From Lederbergia citri (GTDB lineage: Bacteria > Bacillota > Bacilli > Bacillales > Bacillaceae_C): 64,000 nucleotides of DNA. The DNA lies in contig NZ_JAGYPG010000002.1 in NCBI RefSeq assembly GCF_018343625.1, forward strand, positions 911,280-975,279. Direction: 5' to 3'. Of this stretch, positions 27,446 through 37,613 are shown piece by piece (position 1 is the stretch's first letter; the number at the start of each line of letters is the position of its first letter). The position numbers and the translations under genes are program-made. Under the pieces are notes generated by a model, which saw nothing but the letters and a program-made list of their open reading frames with translations, was not told where the DNA came from and searched no databases.

Positions 27446-28519
27446 CGCTGATTGACTATTACCATCAACCACAGGTACATATCGAATATTCATTGCACCG
27501 AGGATATCACGATGTATCCGGAATCCGCATTTACACTTGTATTTTCTGTCTTGTGTTTTATTCTTATCAGAGCATTTTGGACATGTTTGACTTGTGTATG
27601 CAGGATTCACGTATTCCACTTTAATCCCTACTAAATTTGCTTTGTATTTAATAAACTGGGATAAACGATAGAATGACCATGTGTGCAAATTTTTTTCGTT
27701 TTTACGACTTGTGCGTGTCGTCTGTCTAATATTCGCCAATTGTTCCAGGCGAATAACAGATATTTTATTGTTTTTAGCAAAATTGACAATAGCACGACTG
27801 ACTTTATGATCTTGATCTTTCATCCAACGCTGTTCTTTGTCTTTTGAACTACGAATAGCATTTAACTTTTTCTTTTTACCCAATGCTTTACGATCTGAAC
27901 GAAATTTTCTCTTTTTAAACTTATTTTGTCTACCATTGCCAAAGAACCGTACCTTTTCATCGTCTGTTACAGCAACAGCGGGTACTTTTAGACCCAGGTC
28001 TACTCCCATAACTTTCACGCCTGTTCCTTGAACGATTGGAATGGTGACGGAAATTTGGGCGATCCATTTGCCTGATTTTTTGGTGATGCGGAGTGTACCT
28101 AATTTATGTTTAAGCAAATCAAGGATTCGGTTGTCTTTATCAACCAATAAGGCATGAATAGCCGTCTTCCTTGCTTTTCCGTCAACCATGAGAGGCATTG
28201 AAATATGGGTGAAATCAAAAGAATAGTTTTGGTTGTTCCATATACAAATGGGTTTCTTTAAAGCCGGAACCACTTTATAATTACTTTTCTTTGCCTTTTT
28301 AAAAACACTTTTAGCGTCTTTGATTGCTTGGTTTTTCACCGCGCTTGGCAGGGCAACATCAATATGTTTGCTTGATTTCTTTGTGTTTTTCTTTTCCTCC
28401 ACCATCTCAGATACAAGATCATTAATCGTTGAGATATATGTTTTACACATTTTAGTCAAGACCAAAGCCTGCTCCTTTGTTGGCAGCAGTTTGATTTTCA
28501 CCGTGATTGTTTGAGACAT
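27443..28519 (-). CDS. tnpB: TnpB, RNA-guided DNA endonuclease
   Basis: 358 residues from the ATG at 28519, which follows an AGGGGGTG site; an upstream ATG at 28591 lacks one. The RuvC triad is complete: D174 (G-V-D-L-G-L-K), E259 (I-R-L-E-Q-L) and D338 (H-R-D-I-L-G-A-M-N-I). The zinc finger has C313, C316, C329 and C331. An N-terminal helix-turn-helix/REC region precedes them. It should nick or cut DNA beside a TTAC-like target motif under omega RNA guidance and so maintain the element at its donor site. Intact despite the decay of its host gene. Confidence 0.93.
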   Translation of the reverse strand: MSQTITVKIKLLPTKEQALVLTKMCKTYISTINDLVSEMVEEKKNTKKSSKHIDVALPSAVKNQAIKDAKSVFKKAKKSNYKVVPALKKPICIWNNQNYSFDFTHISMPLMVDGKARKTAIHALLVDKDNRILDLLKHKLGTLRITKKSGKWIAQISVTIPIVQGTGVKVMGVDLGLKVPAVAVTDDEKVRFFGNGRQNKFKKRKFRSDRKALGKKKKLNAIRSSKDKEQRWMKDQDHKVSRAIVNFAKNNKISVIRLEQLANIRQTTRTSRKNEKNLHTWSFYRLSQFIKYKANLVGIKVEYVNPAYTSQTCPKCSDKNKTQDRKYKCKCGFRIHRDILGAMNIRYVPVVDGNSQSA

Positions 28520-28949
28520 GATTTCACCCCCTTGTTTTTTGTTGTTCAACATAATGTTCGGTTGTTTGGCTGGATACATATCCGGCAACATTTATTCTAA
28601 CTTTCAATCAAGAAAAATAATCGTTATTAAATGATACAGTGGTCTGTTCATCTTAATTAGTCTATACCAATATTGTATTAGTTCTTGTTCGAAACAGCAA
28701 CATACGTTCGTAAAAAGTGAAGTGATATCTTCAAATGCTTGCAGTACCAACTCCTTACGGTTTTATGTGGTACTCCGCATTTGACCGAACTATCATCCCA
28801 TCCCTAAAGAGGGTGCTGTCGCACCGGGCTTTCTCGTTCGGAAGATATGTAACGGTTTAGATAATATTGCTGCATTCATTACAGCCGACAATTTCTTCTC
28901 CCCCTAGAAAACCTTTTCATCATTATAACTCTTTTAAACTAAAAAATTA

Positions 28950-28996
28950 TAGAAAAAAGGACAGTCAAACATTTTAAAAATGTTTATGCTGTCCTC
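28950..28996 (-). terminator. terminator of the ylbL-ypuA unit
   Basis: AGGACAG...CTGTCCT outer stem with AAACATTT/AAATGTTT inner stem, followed by T6 on the minus strand. Confidence 0.8.
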
Positions 28997-29006
28997 TGCT
29001 TCTAAA

Positions 29007-29921
29007 CTATTTAAATAAATTAGCGATTGATTCGAAGAGCTTTTTGAAAAAATTGCTGACGCTGTCCCAGAAGCCTTCATCACCAATCACATTTTCTAAC
29101 TTTTTCTTTATGTCTTTAGAGATGTCTTCGAGTTGATTTTTAACATTACTAAAGTCAATATTGATTGAACGCATTTTATCGAATAAATCGATTAGTAATT
29201 GTCTATCTTCAGGACTTAATTCAATCTTCATCTTGCTTAGCTGGTCTTGTACTATTTTTTCCACATCTTCTCTCGAGGCAGGATTTTGGTCGGCGATCGC
29301 CTTTTTAATTTCCGTTAAAAGTTCACTGACTTTTTCATCATCAAGTCCATCTTTTCCTGCTAAGTCTGTGGCTAAATCAAGCTCTTCATTCGCCACTTCC
29401 ATCCTATCTTTATCCAACGTTTCTCCGCGGCTTTCATACGCTTTATAAATTCCAACAAGTGCTGAATGGCCCGTTACTTTCACGGGAGATGCCACATCAA
29501 CTGTAGCATTTTCAATTCCAGCCGTTAACATAGCGTTCGCATACATTTCTTCCGTAACTTCTGTAATATTTTCTGGTGTTACACGCGTTACAACGAGGCC
29601 ATTTCCTTTTTCTTTCAACGTAATTTTCGCGGATGAAAACATTCTTGAATTCGGATTTCCATCTATTAGCCTTGCCAGATCCTTCGCAGTGACAGTAATT
29701 TCTTCCACCTTAGAAGGATCATTTACTTTTAAAAGCTTTCTCACTTCGTCTTTTTGTTCAGCTGTTAACGTCTCGCCGTAAACCACGATCGGAAGACCAA
29801 ATTTTTCATTAATCGCATCATCATTATCCGTGTTCTGATCTGCTGAAGCGGATCCAATACCACTTACGATAAAACCTATGCTTAATAGCAATGCTATGAA
29901 AATTTTACTCCATTGTTTCAA
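29007..29921 (-). CDS. ypuA: YpuA-like secreted protein (DUF1002)
   Basis: 304 residues with a Sec signal peptide: K3-W-S-K start, hydrophobic core to about 22, and A-S-A-D-Q around 24-28 as a likely cleavage site. The rest matches DUF1002 (E-K-F-G-L-P-I-V-V-Y-G-E-T-L near 39-52), a cell-envelope protein of unknown role; a C-terminal amphipathic helix (F-F-K-K-L-F-E-S-I) ends it. The start is TTG, eight bases after AAGGAGG, and that site lies in the last codons of the upstream ylbL-like gene, so the pair is coupled. The adjacency to the protease is worth noting. Confidence 0.85.
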   Translation of the reverse strand: MKQWSKIFIALLLSIGFIVSGIGSASADQNTDNDDAINEKFGLPIVVYGETLTAEQKDEVRKLLKVNDPSKVEEITVTAKDLARLIDGNPNSRMFSSAKITLKEKGNGLVVTRVTPENITEVTEEMYANAMLTAGIENATVDVASPVKVTGHSALVGIYKAYESRGETLDKDRMEVANEELDLATDLAGKDGLDDEKVSELLTEIKKAIADQNPASREDVEKIVQDQLSKMKIELSPEDRQLLIDLFDKMRSINIDFSNVKNQLEDISKDIKKKLENVIGDEGFWDSVSNFFKKLFESIANLFK

Positions 29922-30959
29922 CTATTTTCCCTCCTTAGGCGGCAGCTTTTCTAAGTAGTCAATCGCCTCTTGTATTGTTTTAACAGGAACGATTTTTACT
30001 TTATATCCTTCTTTTTGTACTTCGTCTTTTACATCTTTTTCATTTGTATCTCCGTCCAAAAGGTCAGCGGGACAAAAGAAAATGTCCATTCCAGCTTTTT
30101 CAACGGCAGTTATTTTTTCACGGATTCCACCAATTTGGCCAACATTTCCATCCATATCAATCGTACCGGTACCCGCTATTTCATACCCTTTCGTTAGGTC
30201 ACCAGGTGTCAGCTGGTTATAAACTTCAAGTGAAAACATGAGACCAGCGGATGGCCCACCTATATCTTCCGCATTAATTTTAACAGAGCGGGCTGTTTCA
30301 ACTTTAAATTGATCTTCAGGCCCAATCCCAACTCCTGCTTTATTTGGACTATTGTTAATAGGAATAAGCTCTACACTTTCTGTTTTTACAGTACTATCAC
30401 GATTAAATGCCAATTTTACAGTATCCCCAGCTTTTTTGTTTGAAAGGTAATCAAGAAAATCTGCAGCTTTTGAGATGGGCTGATCATCGACCTGTGTAAT
30501 AATATCGCCAATTTTAAGCTTTCCTTTTGCATAAGAGTTGTCGAGTATTCCAGCGACAAAGATACCATTTGGCTTCACATCTACCTCTTCACCAGCAGCT
30601 CGAAGCCCTGCTACAAGAGCATGCTGTTGGGATGTTGTCATCATATGATCCAAGATTTTGTTATACTCTTCGTCCGTCATGTTACCCCTGACTTCTTTTA
30701 CTTTTCGCAAATCTGTATGAGGAGCCATCATTCCGTAGGCTAAATAATAAATATTACTCGCCCTTAAAGAAAGAACCGTCGTTAAATATAAATTTCCCTT
30801 GGACGTTTTATCTCCACCCTCTACAGTTACCTTAGATCCAAGTTCTTCAACAGAACCAGGTTGAAAGAGGTAGTATGGCGTTGGAATAAAAAACATGATG
30901 ACAAGCAAAACACATATCACTGCAAATACCTTATTTTTTCGTTGCTTAAAAATTGCCAT
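29922..30959 (-). CDS. ylbL: PDZ-Lon membrane protease (YlbL/SepM-like)
   Basis: 345 residues. One N-terminal transmembrane segment (about 10-27), a PDZ domain (about 130-200; L-K-I-G-D-I-I-T-Q-V-D-D), and a Lon-type C-terminal protease with the Ser-Lys dyad S237 (G-G-P-S-A-G-L) and K282 (G-I-R-E-K). The active domain faces outside. B. subtilis YlbL degrades the SOS division inhibitor YneA; streptococcal SepM trims a pheromone. It is followed by the ypuA-like gene with no gap. Confidence 0.92.
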   Translation of the reverse strand: MAIFKQRKNKVFAVICVLLVIMFFIPTPYYLFQPGSVEELGSKVTVEGGDKTSKGNLYLTTVLSLRASNIYYLAYGMMAPHTDLRKVKEVRGNMTDEEYNKILDHMMTTSQQHALVAGLRAAGEEVDVKPNGIFVAGILDNSYAKGKLKIGDIITQVDDQPISKAADFLDYLSNKKAGDTVKLAFNRDSTVKTESVELIPINNSPNKAGVGIGPEDQFKVETARSVKINAEDIGGPSAGLMFSLEVYNQLTPGDLTKGYEIAGTGTIDMDGNVGQIGGIREKITAVEKAGMDIFFCPADLLDGDTNEKDVKDEVQKEGYKVKIVPVKTIQEAIDYLEKLPPKEGK

Positions 30960-31115
30960 ATCTGGTCCCTTTCTTTCTTTAAATATCTATAAAAAGATAT
31001 TTTCAAATTTTATAGACGTAGAAAGCAGTTAATAAGTTTCATTCTTATCATAATAGTATACATACAACGAGTGTTAATGAGAAATCTGGATAGAGATACT
31101 CCAAATGAAATTTGG

Positions 31116-31420
31116 TTTTTGTCACGGTTTTCCCTGGTATTGGGCAGGATGCACCGCACATCTTCCAGATTTACCACGGTTCTGCCGCGATTGAGCGGGA
31201 TGCGCAGCATATCTTACAGATTTACTACCATTCTGCCGCAATTGAACGGGATGCACCGCACTTCTTACAGATTTACCACGATTCTGCCGCGATTGAGCAG
31301 GATACGCAGCACTTCTTACAGATTTAACATGATTCTGCCGCGATTGAACGGGATACGCCGCATTTATTACAGAATTATCTCAGTTCTGCCACGTTCAAGC
31401 AGAATTACCTCGAGCAGACT
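31116..31420. repeat. 51-bp tandem repeat array
   Basis: Four full units of exactly 51 bases (31167-31217, 31218-31268, 31269-31319, 31320-31370), a partial fifth to about 31420 and a degenerate unit before the first. Each unit has a TTCTGCCGCGATTGA core and a CTTACAGATTTA joint. It fills most of the 558-base gap between ylbL and the guanine-deaminase-like gene. The ORF through it (31071-31442) has no ribosome site and I do not call it a gene. Confidence 0.9.
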
Positions 31421-31469
31421 CTTATTCAAAAACCTAATGTAAAACATTCAAAGATTTTTGCTTAAAAAC

Positions 31470-31512
31470 AAAAAGGCCAGCCCCTCTCCAAAAGTCTGGA
31501 TAAGGACTGACC
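31470..31512 (-). terminator. terminator of the purC-deaminase pair
   Basis: Long stem (GGTCAGTCC against GGGCTGGCC with wobble pairs) followed by TTTTTG on the minus strand, seven bases after the deaminase stop. Confidence 0.7.
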
Positions 31513-31518
31513 ATATTA

Positions 31519-31968
31519 TTACTTATTAACCCATTCTGACAATGGATTAACCATTCCGGACTCTAGAGGTATATGTATAATGTCAATCGACCGTTGTTCC
31601 CTAGGCAGTGCCAATTCTTCGTATATGAAAGTAGATGCACCTAGTCCAGCTTCCTTCGCATCTTCTATTGATGCGCAATAGTATACATTCTTAATACCTG
31701 AGTAATAGATAGCCGTCATACACATCGGACACGGCTCTCCACTTGCATACATTGTGTAGCCGTTTAAGTCTAACGTTTGTAATTTTTCCTGTGCTTTACG
31801 GATTGCAAGTAGTTCGGCATGCCCACTAACATCATATTTTAAGTGGAGTTCATTTACACCTTCCGCAATAATTTCATTATCTTTTACGAGAATTGCACCA
31901 AACGGGCTTCCGCCTTCTTTTACGTTGTTAACGGCAAGTTCAATAGCTCTTTCCATAAATCGATCCAT
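31519..31968 (-). CDS. guanine-deaminase-like nucleoside/base deaminase
   Basis: 149 residues of the cytidine-deaminase-like fold. The zinc site is H50-A-E52 plus P-C80-P-M-C83, complete. Pattern and length are close to B. subtilis GuaD (guanine to xanthine), including the swapped C-terminal tail with conserved E/W residues; tRNA adenosine deaminase is less likely because TadA motifs are absent. GGAGG precedes the ATG. It is 21 bases downstream of a purC homologue and so in a purine-related pair. Confidence 0.83.
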   Translation of the reverse strand: MDRFMERAIELAVNNVKEGGSPFGAILVKDNEIIAEGVNELHLKYDVSGHAELLAIRKAQEKLQTLDLNGYTMYASGEPCPMCMTAIYYSGIKNVYYCASIEDAKEAGLGASTFIYEELALPREQRSIDIIHIPLESGMVNPLSEWVNK

Positions 31969-31989
31969 TTAATCGCCTCCGCAAAAAAA

Positions 31990-32679
31990 TTACATTTGTT
32001 CTACTAGCATTTTCTCCAATTCCAATGGCTCTATATAAACGCCATCTTTATATGCGCGCATATTCCCACCAGAGATTTCATCTATCAACATAATTTCATT
32101 ACTCTGTTCAGTTCTTCCGAATTCTAGCTTTATATCATATAAATCTATATTTCTTTTTTTCAATTCATCTTTTACTATACCGCTAATTATCTGGGTTAAA
32201 TTTTTTAATTCTTCATATTCTGAAAGGGATAATATTCCGAGCATATTGAGTGCATCTGCGCTTATTGGTGGGTCTTGGCGCTCGTCATCTTTAAGAGTCA
32301 CTTCAACAAATGCGTCCAATTCCTGACCTTCTACAGTGTACTTGCCATATCTGCGCAAAAAGCTTCCAACCGCTCGATAGCGGCATATAACCTCAAGACC
32401 ATGCCCAAAAATTTTTGCTGGTTTTACAATCATTTCCGCGGCATCTACATTCGCACTCACATAATGAGTTGGTATTCCTTTTTCTTGTAAAATTTCAAAA
32501 AAGAATTTCGTCAAACGAAGACCCGCTTTTCCAGCACCTTCAATCTGCAGGCCGACTGTATTAGCCCCTGGATCAAAAATGCCATCCTCACCAGTGACAT
32601 CATCTTTAAACTTCAATAAATAATTGCCATCTTCTAGAGAATATACATCCTTTGTCTTTCCCTGGTAAACAAATTTCAT
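31990..32679 (-). CDS. purC: SAICAR synthase (phosphoribosylaminoimidazole-succinocarboxamide synthase)
   Basis: 229 residues from the ATG at 32679, which has a GAGGGA site; codons upstream of it are not conserved-looking. Family motifs: Y-Q-G-K-T-K-D-V-Y at 4-12, R-Y-R-A-V-G-S-F-L-R-R-Y near 90-101, and I-D-E-I-S-G-G-N-M-R near 200. It joins aspartate to CAIR with ATP in step 8 of IMP synthesis. It differs in surroundings from the usual pur operon; whether a second purC exists elsewhere cannot be seen here. Pairs with a guanine-deaminase-like gene. Confidence 0.88.
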   Translation of the reverse strand: MKFVYQGKTKDVYSLEDGNYLLKFKDDVTGEDGIFDPGANTVGLQIEGAGKAGLRLTKFFFEILQEKGIPTHYVSANVDAAEMIVKPAKIFGHGLEVICRYRAVGSFLRRYGKYTVEGQELDAFVEVTLKDDERQDPPISADALNMLGILSLSEYEELKNLTQIISGIVKDELKKRNIDLYDIKLEFGRTEQSNEIMLIDEISGGNMRAYKDGVYIEPLELEKMLVEQM

Positions 32680-32807
32680 ATAGCATTCCCTCTCTCTATG
32701 AAGTGATATTGCATAAATAGTATAGCAAAAATATAAGGACAGTTGCGACATCAACTAAAATGTAGTTTAACTAATATAAAAAATGGGTATAGCAATCTCT
32801 ATCATTA

Positions 32808-33707
32808 TCATTGATATCCAGATAATGTGTGGAAGAAATTTTTCAAAAACTCATGAAATAGTCCTTCTGTCGGCATAAGTTCGCGATCTCTAGGAATGAT
32901 CACTCCAACTGCACGGGTAACCCTGGGCTCTATTTGAATTTTTACTGTAGAACGGGGTAAACTGTCAACCAAGGTTATTTCTGGAAGCAATGTAACCCCA
33001 AGTCCCGCGGAAACCAAACCTTTAATGGCATCAATATCTTTTCCTTCAAAGGATACAGCAGGATCAAATCCACGCTGCTTACATGCTTTGATAACAATGT
33101 CTCTAAGAATATATCCTCTTGGAGACAAAATAAAAGAATCGCTCCGTAGATCATCTAAAGTGATAGACGTTTTCTTTGCTAATGGATGGTTTGATGACAA
33201 AAGTGCAACGAGATTTTCCATAAATAAAATTTCGCTTTTAACTCGGCGTTCTTCTGTTGGCATAGGCCCTAAAAGAGCCATATCGATTTCACCTTTAATG
33301 ACGGAATCAATTAAATGATGATAGGAGTCTTGGTGAAGTTGAAATTTTACATAGGGGTATTGCTTGCGAAAAGCCGACACAACGGTAGGAAGTAAATGGG
33401 CAGCAAGGCTACTTGGAAAGCCAATTCGAACTGTACCTTTTTCGGGATCGAGGTTTTCTTCAATTTCCCTTTTTGCCTGTTCAATTACGTCCATCGCTTG
33501 ATGCATTTTTTCTAAGAACATGTGTCCAATTGGTGTCAAACGAATATTTCTTCCTTCCCTAATGAAAAGGTCCACACCGAGCTCAGCTTCTAGATTGACA
33601 ATTTGTCTACTAACGGCAGATTGCGCGACATGTAAGGCTTCAGCCGCATCTGTCATATGTTCACGCTTGGCAACTTCAATGAAATATTGTATTTGTCTTA
33701 ATTCCAA
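32808..33707 (-). CDS. LysR-type regulator, GltC-like
   Basis: 299 residues from a TTG start (33705-33707) that lies five bases after AAGAAGGTGG and gives M-E-L-R-Q-I-Q-Y-F, matching the start and length of B. subtilis GltC. HTH region A-A-E-A-L-H-V-A-Q-S-A-V-S-R-Q-I; the effector region keeps R-I-G-F-P-S-S-L-A and V-S-A-G-L-G-V-T-L-L-P-E. GltC activates glutamate synthase genes when glutamate is needed and is inhibited by glutamate dehydrogenase in B. subtilis. Here the divergent gene is a glutamate dehydrogenase instead. The upstream ATG at 33731 is less likely. Confidence 0.85.
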   Translation of the reverse strand: MELRQIQYFIEVAKREHMTDAAEALHVAQSAVSRQIVNLEAELGVDLFIREGRNIRLTPIGHMFLEKMHQAMDVIEQAKREIEENLDPEKGTVRIGFPSSLAAHLLPTVVSAFRKQYPYVKFQLHQDSYHHLIDSVIKGEIDMALLGPMPTEERRVKSEILFMENLVALLSSNHPLAKKTSITLDDLRSDSFILSPRGYILRDIVIKACKQRGFDPAVSFEGKDIDAIKGLVSAGLGVTLLPEITLVDSLPRSTVKIQIEPRVTRAVGVIIPRDRELMPTEGLFHEFLKNFFHTLSGYQ

Positions 33708-33751
33708 AATATCCACCTTCTTCACATTCATCTCATAAAGGCATTAATATT

Positions 33752-33775
33752 ATCTAATATCCATATTGTTTAGAT
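33752..33775. promoter_or_regulatory. LysR-type operator candidate in the gltC-like/gdhA gap
   Basis: ATCTAA-N12-TTAGAT with an inner AATAT-CC-ATATT symmetry, fitting the T-N11-A style of LysR-type boxes. It lies between the divergent genes, 45 bases from the regulator start and about 100 bases from gdhA. Confidence 0.5.
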
Positions 33776-33856
33776 TAATTGTAGAAGATAAAATATTTTT
33801 TAACAAGAACAATTCGTGTCGGTTGATTTTTCGTTTATTACGCCTAGAGAAAATGA

Positions 33857-35257
<1,401 letters not shown>

Positions 35258-35260
35258 TTG

Positions 35261-35299
35261 AAAAGCGATTCTTTCATAATGAAAGAACCGCTTTTTTAT
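35261..35299 (+). terminator. terminator of gdhA
   Basis: AAAGCG-A-TTCTTTCAT/ATGAAAGAA-C-CGCTTT stem, followed by six T; bidirectional in form. Confidence 0.85.
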
Positions 35300-35307
35300 T
35301 TGCCATA

Positions 35308-36735
35308 CTACTGAATATAACCGGTTATCGTTGGCACTAACGCCATATCAGATAATCCTGGAACAGTCCATATATTCCTAGAAACGTTGATTCTTACACC
35401 ACCATTGATAAAATCACACGTCCACGTATCGCAAAATGGAGTTCCGAGTAAGCGAACTGTCATTTCAAAAGTATTACGATTCCTCCATATACCACTGACA
35501 GCCGCCTTCACCTTTTGACCAGCTATGCTGTATTCACTTTCATTCCATTCTCCGTAGCCTATTTGTATTTCATGCTCGCCTTCGGAATCTTGAAAAACAA
35601 ATGCCGCATTTTCTTCTCCAAAGCGAAAGGATAATGCTGTAATTCCTGCATCGTTAGCTTGAGCTTCAAATTGTTTTCCGGACCATTTATAAATATTGGG
35701 CGATGTCGTTAACAATCTTGGCGGCTCATATGTTAACGAAGCTAATTTTTGATCAAGGTCGGCTTGTTGACCTTCTATAGGCTCCGTCATACCAGGAAGC
35801 AAATGAATCCACACTAGGTTGAGAATATCCCCCATATCCATCACACCAGCTGTTATAGCCACGACCGCATCCTGTTCTGGCATGACGATACAATACTGGC
35901 CAAACGCCCCGTCCCCTCGATAAGCCCCGTGGCGACAACGCCAAAATTGATATCCATACCCTTGTGCCCAATCATTATTTACATCATTGCCATTAGATAT
36001 TTGCTTACTCGTTGCCTCTTCCACCCAATGGGATGGTATAATTTGTTTTCCTTCCCATACTCCTTTTTGCAAATACAGTAATCCAAATTTGGCGATATCC
36101 TCAATTTTTACACTCATCCCTGCACCGCCAAAATGAATCCCCTTTGGACAGGTAGTAGTCGTTATATCGCTCATTCCTAATGGCTCGAATAAACGCGGTT
36201 GTAAATAATCCAATAGCTTCATACCTGTCACCTTTGTTAAAATAGCGGACAACATATATGTGGCTCCTGTGTTATACAAAAAGTGAGTACCTGGTTCATG
36301 AACAATTGGAATGCTTAAAAACTCCCTCACCCAATCGTTGCTTCTTCTTAAATATGGAGTTGTATCCTCATCATGTCCTGTTGACATTGACAGCAAATGA
36401 CGCACTTTTAAATTAGCCATGTTTTTTTCAATTTCTTCCGTCATATATTCTGGAAAAAATGAAATGACAGCATCATCAAGCGAAAGTTTTCCTTCCTCAA
36501 TTGCTAGACCAATTGCGGTAGAGGTAAAACTTTTACTCAAGGAATTAAGAATATGCGGATGCTCCTCGTCATAAGGTGACCATGTTCCTTCCGCAATGAC
36601 TTGACCATGTCTTAATACGATAAAACTATGGACTTCAAGTTCTTCTGTTTCTAATGCATTTACAAAATCAAGAATCGCTTTGGGAGAAACGTTTTGTTCT
36701 AAAGGTTTACTTCTAGGTAATGTTGTTTGAATCAT
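35308..36735 (-). CDS. serine hydrolase, class C beta-lactamase fold, with C-terminal domain
   Basis: 475 residues. The beta-lactamase-like domain (about 15-340) has S65-L-S-K68 and Y-N-T near 153-155; a K-T-G triad is replaced by the G-D-G-A-F-G-Q-Y region. A beta-rich C-terminal part (about 350-475) probably forms a lipocalin-like cap. No signal peptide, so it should be cytosolic. Such proteins are esterases or D-aminopeptidases. The start overlaps the ChbG-type deacetylase stop by four bases; the pair may process a deacetylated sugar. Confidence 0.82.
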   Translation of the reverse strand: MIQTTLPRSKPLEQNVSPKAILDFVNALETEELEVHSFIVLRHGQVIAEGTWSPYDEEHPHILNSLSKSFTSTAIGLAIEEGKLSLDDAVISFFPEYMTEEIEKNMANLKVRHLLSMSTGHDEDTTPYLRRSNDWVREFLSIPIVHEPGTHFLYNTGATYMLSAILTKVTGMKLLDYLQPRLFEPLGMSDITTTTCPKGIHFGGAGMSVKIEDIAKFGLLYLQKGVWEGKQIIPSHWVEEATSKQISNGNDVNNDWAQGYGYQFWRCRHGAYRGDGAFGQYCIVMPEQDAVVAITAGVMDMGDILNLVWIHLLPGMTEPIEGQQADLDQKLASLTYEPPRLLTTSPNIYKWSGKQFEAQANDAGITALSFRFGEENAAFVFQDSEGEHEIQIGYGEWNESEYSIAGQKVKAAVSGIWRNRNTFEMTVRLLGTPFCDTWTCDFINGGVRINVSRNIWTVPGLSDMALVPTITGYIQ

Positions 36736-37580
36736 GCCTGATTCCCCCTCTGTCTATCTCTAAGTTCCTTCCATCCAATTACTTTAATATTTTCTTCTTC
36801 AAGAACTTTTTTGACTTCTGGATCTCTAAAAATATCAAACTCATATTGTCTCGCTTGCCATGTTTCCGTAATTCCTTTTAATTCTTCTGATTCATAGGAA
36901 GGATGGAGGAATAATTCCGTGATACCAGGCTGCAAGTTTTTCAAAATATCAATAGCGTTCTGTCTTGATGTCTCATATCCATCCCCTTCATTTAGCCAAA
37001 AAGGAAGCCCTATGAGATGATCCGGATATAAAACGCCTTTACTGTCTGCTAATTTAATTAGTTCTTCTAAAGTCTCAACGTGAAAACCAGGCGGTGGATT
37101 TTTCGTAAAGCGAAGTGGCAAATTGTATTTCGCTGCAGCCTCAATATGAATATCCATAAAAAATAAATAGGCGCCCATATGACTATCAAGATGAGTAGGA
37201 TCTACCCCCATTTGAATAGCCTTTTCAATCTGTGCGGTAATTTCTTCTCTTACTTGCTCACGGTCCGCTTCGGCTATCTTTTCAAGATTAGGAGGGAAAT
37301 AGCCTAGTTCATTCACTAACGTATCTACATTTCCGTTAATATTAACAGGTCCCCATTTATAATGGTCCCACTCACTTGTCAACGTAAGATGAACGCCTAC
37401 GTCAAAATTCGGGTTATTTTTCGCTGCCGTTGCGGCTTCCATCGACCAAGGACAATTAACCATTAAAGTTGTGGAGGAAATAGAACCTTCTTCCAAAAGT
37501 TTGATAATTGCTTGATTCGTAGCATGGCACATTCCAAAATCATCAGCATGCAAGATTAAAAGACGATCATTTTTATTCAT
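36732..37580 (-). CDS. ChbG/HpnK (YdjC)-family carbohydrate deacetylase
   Basis: 282 residues. The signature H-A-D-D-F-G-M-C at 11-18 gives the metal Asp and the catalytic Asp; V-G-V-H-L-T-L-T near 62 and T-H-L-D-S-H-M-G near 128 give histidine ligands. ChbG removes an N-acetyl group from chitobiose- or GlcNAc-type substrates in the cytoplasm. A GAGATG-type ribosome site is weak. Coupled to the serine hydrolase by an ATGA overlap; together they point to amino-sugar oligomer breakdown. Confidence 0.88.
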   Translation of the reverse strand: MNKNDRLLILHADDFGMCHATNQAIIKLLEEGSISSTTLMVNCPWSMEAATAAKNNPNFDVGVHLTLTSEWDHYKWGPVNINGNVDTLVNELGYFPPNLEKIAEADREQVREEITAQIEKAIQMGVDPTHLDSHMGAYLFFMDIHIEAAAKYNLPLRFTKNPPPGFHVETLEELIKLADSKGVLYPDHLIGLPFWLNEGDGYETSRQNAIDILKNLQPGITELFLHPSYESEELKGITETWQARQYEFDIFRDPEVKKVLEEENIKVIGWKELRDRQRGNQA

Positions 37581-37613
37581 TCATCAACATCTCGCTTTCA
37601 TTTGTATTCGCTT

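Larger units (their letters stand above)
27288..28848 (-). mobile_element. IS200/IS605-type element with tnpB only
   Basis: 1,561 bases. On the minus strand it begins after a TTAC target (28849-28852) and ends with TCAA (27288-27291), the same left-target and right-end tetranucleotides known for IS608. There is no target duplication, as expected for peel-and-paste elements. The left end contains a CCGAAC...GTTCGG outer pair and a GGTGC/GCACC hairpin; the right end has a GAC-TTTA-GTC hairpin just before the edge. It carries tnpB but no Y1 transposase tnpA, so it needs a helper to move. In-frame restoration of the host gene supports these limits. Confidence 0.85.
26271..28891 (-). pseudogene. 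zinc alcohol dehydrogenase (sorbitol/threonine DH type), interrupted and decayed
   Basis: Removing bases 27288-28848 joins a TTG start at 28891 (six bases from AGGGGGAG) in frame to the body: M-S-A-V-M-N-A-A-I-L-S-K-P-L-H-I-E-V-K. The body has C-G-S-D-V-H-Y-Y, the four structural-zinc cysteines in G-V-T-C-G-R-C-E-Y-C-K-S-G-R-Y-N-L-C, and the NAD loop G-L-G-P-I-G. Besides the insertion there are a TAA at 26626-26628, a frameshift near 26572-26580, and a TGA at 26547-26549; the remaining C terminus then reads well to the stop at 26271. An ORF at 26626-27396 is an artefact fusing the element's end to the gene body. Not functional. Confidence 0.85.

Noticed and set aside
28592..28848. tnpA transposase in the left part of the IS element
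   Set aside because: No open frame of the needed size; only the left-end hairpins and the tnpB leader are present.
31116..31420. CRISPR array
   Set aside because: The units are contiguous with no unique spacers between repeats, and no cas genes are nearby; the same holds for the 21-bp array.
31071..31442. 123-codon ORF through the 51-bp repeats
   Set aside because: Open only because the unit is a multiple of three; no ribosome site, no likeness to a protein and odd composition.
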